From: Thermoanaerobaculia bacterium
Lineage (GTDB): Bacteria; Bacteroidota; Bacteroidia; Chitinophagales; Saprospiraceae
Direction of reading: 5' to 3'
Assembly: GCA_023151335.1 (NCBI GenBank)
Contig: JAKLJF010000126.1
Location: 1 to 10,171 of the forward strand
DNA: 10,171 nt
A model generated the notes under the pieces. It saw nothing but the letters and a program-made list of their open reading frames with translations, searched no databases and was not told the DNA's origin. Below are positions 6,795-10,171 of the stretch, piece by piece. Numbering within the stretch: position 1 is the stretch's first letter; each line of letters opens with the position of its first letter. The translations under genes were made by a program, and so were the position numbers.

Positions 6795-8354
6795 ATGCAA
6801 AACGCCCAAACCATTTATTTACACACCATCGAGGGCCTTTTAAAGGACAATGAGGTCGAAAAGGCCCTCGATGCGTTGTTTGACCTGGATAAACAAACGG
6901 AGGCTGGTATTCAGGATGACCTCATCCTTCAGTCTGGCAATTTTAAGGAGGCGCATAAAGCCTTCCAGCGCGGAATGATCAGTTTCGAGGAATTTTCCCG
7001 CATTTCCGCGCGCACCCGCTACGGCCTGCTGGACCTGATGAACGACATTCCGCGCCGGATTGAACGTGATGCCAAGATCCGCAACCTGAGCACTTTTCAA
7101 TTTCAGGTGCCTGACGAGGCCCGGCTGGAAAAGATCATCGGTCCGCACAATAACCTGTTAAAGATCAACTGGCTGGAAAAAGCGCTCCGGGCATCCAAAT
7201 CAGTGTGCCGTGTCGTACGCGAGGACGGAGAACTGGGCACGGGCTTTCTGACAAAAGAGGGATATATTTTCACCAATAACCACGTACTCCCGAGCGCCGA
7301 CCACGCGCGCACAGCCCGGGTGGAATTCAATTATGAAGTCGATGCCTCCGGCTCCACAAAAGCGCGGACGGCCTATCAACTCGACCCGTCGGATTTCATT
7401 ACCAGCCCGCCCGATCAATTCGACTTTGCGCGGGTGCGGGTGATCGACAATCCGGCAACGCCCCTGAACCAGTGGGGCTGGGTGGAATTTGACCCCAGCG
7501 CCCTGCCCAGTATCGGCGAACCGGTCACGATCATCCAGCACCCGAAGGGCCAGGACAAACAAATCGCCCTCAATGCCAACGAAGTAGTAAGCGTTTGGAA
7601 CCAATACGTCTTTTACACCACCGACACGGAACCGGGCAGCAGCGGCTCGCCGGTATTCAACAAAGACTGGAAAGTAGTGGCCATTCACCACGCCGGGAAA
7701 ACCGATGCCGAAGGCGGCCTGCAAATCAATGCCCGGGGCGACCGCCGCGGCGCCAACAGGGGCATTTTATTTGAAAAAATATTCCAGTTCATGCAGCAGG
7801 GAGGCGTGGCGGCGCCAGCAGGAAAACCGGTATCCGGCGCCGAATCAGTAAAAAATGATCCGGTAGCCCCCGCATCCACTGCGCATACGGCTCATCACGA
7901 AGTGAAGCCCACCGCTCCCCCCGTGGCTTCAGGAAATGCGACACCCAAGTTCGTGGTGGTGTTTGATGCCGCCGACCTGCCGCATTACCAAACCCTGAAC
8001 CGGCATTTGTTTATTCTCAAGGCCAATAAAAAAATCCAGCTCTACCAGGTGCATGAGGTATTGGGCGAAGGCCAGTTGGATCGGGCCGAATCAGAGCTGT
8101 CGAACGCCGATTATATCCTCGTGCTGATCACGTCGAATATTTTCAGCGACGAAAACTGGTATCACCTGATCATGAAAGCGCTGGATGCCGGCAAACGCGT
8201 CATTCCGGTGCGGATCACCAATTACGGCATTGAAGGTTCCGGGCTGGAGAAACTCCGTTCCCTCCCCACGATGAACCGCTCCGTGGCTGATTTTCCGAAC
8301 GCCGACGCGGCTTACGCAGATATCGTGGCGGAGATAAAAAAGGTGATCCCTTAA
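6795..8354 (+). CDS. EAD11-like / trypsin-like protease / TIR-like three-domain protein
   Basis: A probably cytoplasmic conflict-system effector; there is no signal peptide or membrane segment. I prefer the ATG at 6795 (519 residues); an in-frame TTG at 6780 would add five. Numbering here counts from the TTG. Residues 11-95 resemble effector-associated domain EAD11, a helical recruitment module, with the signature RGMISFEEFSRISARTRYGL. Residues 141-305 are a trypsin-like protease: His168 (FTNNHVL), Asp215 (DQFDFARV) and Ser288 (EPGSSGSPVF) give a complete triad. Residues 342-388 are a Pro/Ala/Thr-rich linker. Residues 389-524 look TIR-like (SNADYILVLITSNIF, GKRVIPVRI, final FPNADAAYADIV). Where NADase TIRs carry the catalytic Glu, this one has Leu463 (WYHLIMKAL), so it is probably non-enzymatic. 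In known families, EAD pairs link such effectors to STAND-type NTPases or other regulators; none is encoded here. The gene meets purE tail to tail. Confidence 0.88.
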   Translation: MQNAQTIYLHTIEGLLKDNEVEKALDALFDLDKQTEAGIQDDLILQSGNFKEAHKAFQRGMISFEEFSRISARTRYGLLDLMNDIPRRIERDAKIRNLSTFQFQVPDEARLEKIIGPHNNLLKINWLEKALRASKSVCRVVREDGELGTGFLTKEGYIFTNNHVLPSADHARTARVEFNYEVDASGSTKARTAYQLDPSDFITSPPDQFDFARVRVIDNPATPLNQWGWVEFDPSALPSIGEPVTIIQHPKGQDKQIALNANEVVSVWNQYVFYTTDTEPGSSGSPVFNKDWKVVAIHHAGKTDAEGGLQINARGDRRGANRGILFEKIFQFMQQGGVAAPAGKPVSGAESVKNDPVAPASTAHTAHHEVKPTAPPVASGNATPKFVVVFDAADLPHYQTLNRHLFILKANKKIQLYQVHEVLGEGQLDRAESELSNADYILVLITSNIFSDENWYHLIMKALDAGKRVIPVRITNYGIEGSGLEKLRSLPTMNRSVADFPNADAAYADIVAEIKKVIP

Positions 8355-8839
8355 ACCGTCTTGCGCTCCATCTGCCCGGCTTTTTCCAGCACCGCGGCCT
8401 CTAATTTTTTCTTATAAGCAGAAACCCGTTCCAGCAATGCCGGGTCGCCTGTTCCCAGCATCTGCGCGGCCAGAATACCGGCATTACGGGCGGCGTTCAG
8501 CGCCACCGTAGCCACGGGCACGCCTTCGGGCATTTGCAGGATGGAAAGAATACTGTCCCAACCGTCGATTGAGTTGGAGGATTTCACCGGCACGCCGATC
8601 ACGGGCAAGGGCGTGATAGCCGCTACCATGCCCGGCAAGTGCGCAGCCCCGCCTGCCCCTGCAATAATGACGCGAATACCGCGCTCCCGCGCCGTTTGCG
8701 CAAAATGAAACATCCGCCCCGGCGTACGGTGCGCCGAAACGATCGTCATTTCGAACGGCACCTGCAATTCGTTCAGGATATCGGCGGCTTTTTGCATCAC
8801 CGGGAGATCGGAATCGGAACCCATTATTATAGCAACCAT
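8351..8839 (-). CDS. purE: N5-carboxyaminoimidazole ribonucleotide mutase (class I PurE)
   Basis: A 162-residue enzyme that converts N5-CAIR to CAIR in purine biosynthesis, in the cytoplasm and normally as an octamer. The length is typical for the family. Diagnostic motifs are GSDSD at 7-11 (phosphate binding), SAHRTP at 35-40 with catalytic His37, AGAGGAAHLPGM around 62-73, PVIGVPV and the QMPEGVPVATVA segment. I chose the ATG at 8839 because the protein then begins MVAIIMGSDSD like its relatives. The frame stays open upstream to 9076, but that extension translates the tandem repeat and the end of purK in the wrong frame. An ATG at 8824 (residue 6) is another possible start. purE follows purK by 80 nt, the reverse of the E. 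coli purEK order. A heptamer array ends 4 nt before the start codon. The stop codon shares TTAA with the convergent EAD-protease gene. Confidence 0.97.
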   Translation of the reverse strand: MVAIIMGSDSDLPVMQKAADILNELQVPFEMTIVSAHRTPGRMFHFAQTARERGIRVIIAGAGGAAHLPGMVAAITPLPVIGVPVKSSNSIDGWDSILSILQMPEGVPVATVALNAARNAGILAAQMLGTGDPALLERVSAYKKKLEAAVLEKAGQMERKTV

Positions 8840-8843
8840 ATTT

Positions 8844-8913
8844 GACGGTAGACGGTGGACGGTAGACGGTGGACGGTAGACGGTGGACGGTAGACGGTGG
8901 ACGGTAGACGGTG
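8844..8913. repeat. Perfect tandem array: ten heptamers as five 14-bp units
   Basis: The plus strand shows alternating GACGGTA and GACGGTG, ten units without a single mismatch over 70 bp, that is, five copies of a 14-mer. On the purK-purE coding strand this reads as alternating CACCGTC and TACCGTC. It fills nearly the whole 80-nt gap between the purK stop and the purE start, ending 4 nt before the purE ATG. The units cannot pair with one another, so this is not a hairpin or a CRISPR array. The perfect units suggest ongoing or recent copy-number change by slippage. Confidence 0.97.
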
Positions 8914-8919
8914 CTGGGA

Positions 8920-10068
8920 TTAAGTGATGACCTTGAGGGTTTTCTTTACAAATTCGGCTTTTTTGAGGGTTTCTTCGAGGGTGCCGGCGGTAATGGTGAC
9001 ATGTCCCATTTTTCGGAACGGCGCGGTCATGGCCTTTCCGTATACATGCAAACAAACCCCTTCCAGGGCGAGGCAATCTTCGGCGCCGGCATAACGGACG
9101 GGGCCTTTATATCCGGGTTCGCCCAGCAAATTTACCATGACGGCCGGCATTTTTTGCGTCACCGCACCCAGGGGCAGATTACAAATTGCCCGTAAATGCT
9201 GTTGAAACTGGCTGGTTTGTGCGCTTTCAATTGTATGATGGCCACTATTGTGGGGCCTGGGCGCCACTTCATTGACCAATAAACGACCATCCTCCGTCAG
9301 AAACATCTCCACGGCCAGCAAGCCGCATATATCAAAGGCGCGAATCACCCGTTCTGCCAGCGCTTCAGCCTCGGCCAACACAAGGGGAGACACTCGCGCG
9401 GGGCAAAGCAGCAATTCCACCAGGTTGGCATCCGGGTGCACATCCATTTCTACGGGGGTAAACACGACTACTTCGTCCGATTCGTTGCGCGCCGCGATAA
9501 CAGCCAGCTCGGTTTGAATAGGCGCCATTTCCTCGGCCAGGCAAGGGCCGCTCAACAGTTTGGCGTGCAGGTCTTCGGCAGTACGTAATACGGCAACGCC
9601 CCGGCCGTCGTAGCCCGCGGTGCGCGTTTTTTGCACCAGGGGTAATTTCCAGCCACCTTGCCGAACGGCATTTACCAGATCTTTTTCTGTTTCAAACAGC
9701 TCAAAAGCGGGAGTCGGAATGCCGTGTTCCCGGTAAAATTTTTTTTGCAGGCCTTTGTCTTTAATGATATCCAATGCACGGGGTGAAGGGTGTATTGTTT
9801 TACCCATTTGTTCCAGCGCGCGCAAGGCGTCGGTGTTGACGTGTTCAATCTCGATGGTGATGAGGTCCATGTCCCGGCCAAAGTTCAGCACGTCGTCGAA
9901 ATGACGGAAATCGCCGGCGGTAAATCCGGTGCATACCGCGCCCGCGGGGTAATCGGGTGATGCGTCGAGAATATATGTTTTAAAATCCCAGTTGGCGGCA
10001 GCGAGGCATAACATTTTGCCTAACTGACCGCCGCCGAGAATGCCGATCTTTTTGTTGGTGTCAAACAT
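8920..10068 (-). CDS. purK: N5-carboxyaminoimidazole ribonucleotide synthase (PurK, ATP-grasp)
   Basis: A 382-residue ATP-grasp enzyme, close to the usual family length. It makes N5-CAIR from AIR, bicarbonate and ATP, supplying the substrate of the adjacent PurE. The N-terminal pre-ATP-grasp domain starts with KKIGILGGGQLGKM (6-19). The conserved ITIEIEHVNTDAL follows at 70-82. The ATP-grasp domain contains KTRTAGYDGRG at 147-157, the nucleotide and metal acidic residues Glu254 and Glu267, and NEVAPRPHNSGHH at 266-278. The C-terminal domain has HVYGK and FRKMGHVT (351-358). The start at 10068 gives the canonical N-terminus. A strong Bacteroidota promoter ends 4 nt before the ATG. purE lies 80 nt downstream across the heptamer array and is probably co-transcribed. 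A run of eight A on the coding strand (9746-9739, codons for QKK) is a possible slippage site. Confidence 0.97.
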   Translation of the reverse strand: MFDTNKKIGILGGGQLGKMLCLAAANWDFKTYILDASPDYPAGAVCTGFTAGDFRHFDDVLNFGRDMDLITIEIEHVNTDALRALEQMGKTIHPSPRALDIIKDKGLQKKFYREHGIPTPAFELFETEKDLVNAVRQGGWKLPLVQKTRTAGYDGRGVAVLRTAEDLHAKLLSGPCLAEEMAPIQTELAVIAARNESDEVVVFTPVEMDVHPDANLVELLLCPARVSPLVLAEAEALAERVIRAFDICGLLAVEMFLTEDGRLLVNEVAPRPHNSGHHTIESAQTSQFQQHLRAICNLPLGAVTQKMPAVMVNLLGEPGYKGPVRYAGAEDCLALEGVCLHVYGKAMTAPFRKMGHVTITAGTLEETLKKAEFVKKTLKVIT

Positions 10069-10072
10069 GCGG

Positions 10073-10102
10073 CAAAGGTAGAGAGATAATTTTCATCCGC
10101 AA
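10073..10102 (-). promoter_or_regulatory. purK promoter, consensus Bacteroidota type with leaderless geometry
   Basis: On the minus strand, TTG (10102-10100, part of TTTG) is followed by exactly 19 nt and then TACCTTTG (10080-10073), a perfect match to the -7 consensus TAnnTTTG of Bacteroidota housekeeping promoters. The final G is separated from the purK ATG by CCGC. With usual spacing, transcription would start at or within a base or two of the A of the ATG, giving an mRNA with essentially no leader. No PurR-like operator or riboswitch fits in so short a region. Confidence 0.6.
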
Positions 10103-10171
10103 ATCTGCTTAGCACCCGAGAAGGTCCTGATTCTGGCGCAGGTAAATAAAAATGGTATTGTTTTTGAGCGG

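Noticed and set aside
8844..8913. CRISPR-like array
   Set aside because: The units are 7/14 bp and directly abutting, with no unique spacers and no cas genes nearby.
8840..9076. 79-codon upstream extension of purE
   Set aside because: The frame is open only because the heptamer array and the out-of-frame end of purK happen to lack stops. The extension is repetitive and basic, and PurE proteins begin near MVAIIMGSDSD.
10109..10171. Possible C-terminal 20 codons of a minus-strand gene entering from the right edge
   Set aside because: The frame ends in TAA at 10109-10111 and its position before the purK promoter is plausible, but 20 open codons are expected by chance and no motif is recognisable.

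Overview
The window looks like a chromosomal segment of a Bacteroidota bacterium, possibly of the Saprospiria/Chitinophagia type (that placement is inference). Three signs support this. A very large secreted protein ends in a type IX secretion (T9SS) type A sorting domain. Promoters match the Bacteroidota pattern TTG-N19/20-TAnnTTTG. Shine-Dalgarno sequences are almost absent upstream of the start codons.

Layout, left to right. Minus strand, 2203 to 1: a histidine kinase, a NarL/LuxR-type response regulator, and the first 163 codons of a subtilase (S8) without a signal peptide, which runs off the left edge. They are closely spaced (65 and 53 nt) and probably form one unit, with a possible second promoter in front of the regulator. 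A 334-bp divergent intergenic region (2204-2537) follows. Next, on the plus strand, comes a 1391-residue exported protein built of alternating Fn3 and CUB-like modules, pre-peptidase-like beta domains and the T9SS tail. Inside it is a compositionally foreign, AT-rich domain.

About 80 nt further on the same strand is the most unusual gene: a roughly 520-residue cytoplasmic protein combining an effector-associated domain (EAD11-like), a trypsin-like serine protease with an intact His-Asp-Ser triad, and a degenerate TIR-like domain. This is the architecture of NTPase-governed bacterial conflict systems, but no NTPase or other partner lies in the window. The gene ends convergently with purE, and the two stop codons share the tetranucleotide TTAA.

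Minus strand, 10068 to 8351: purK then purE, the two enzymes that carboxylate AIR to CAIR via N5-CAIR in purine synthesis. purK has a textbook Bacteroidota promoter whose -7 box ends only 4 nt before the ATG, which suggests a leaderless transcript. Between purK and purE lies a perfect tandem array of ten heptamers (five 14-bp units) ending 4 nt before the purE start codon. No rRNA, tRNA, insertion sequence, CRISPR array or convincing intrinsic terminator was seen.
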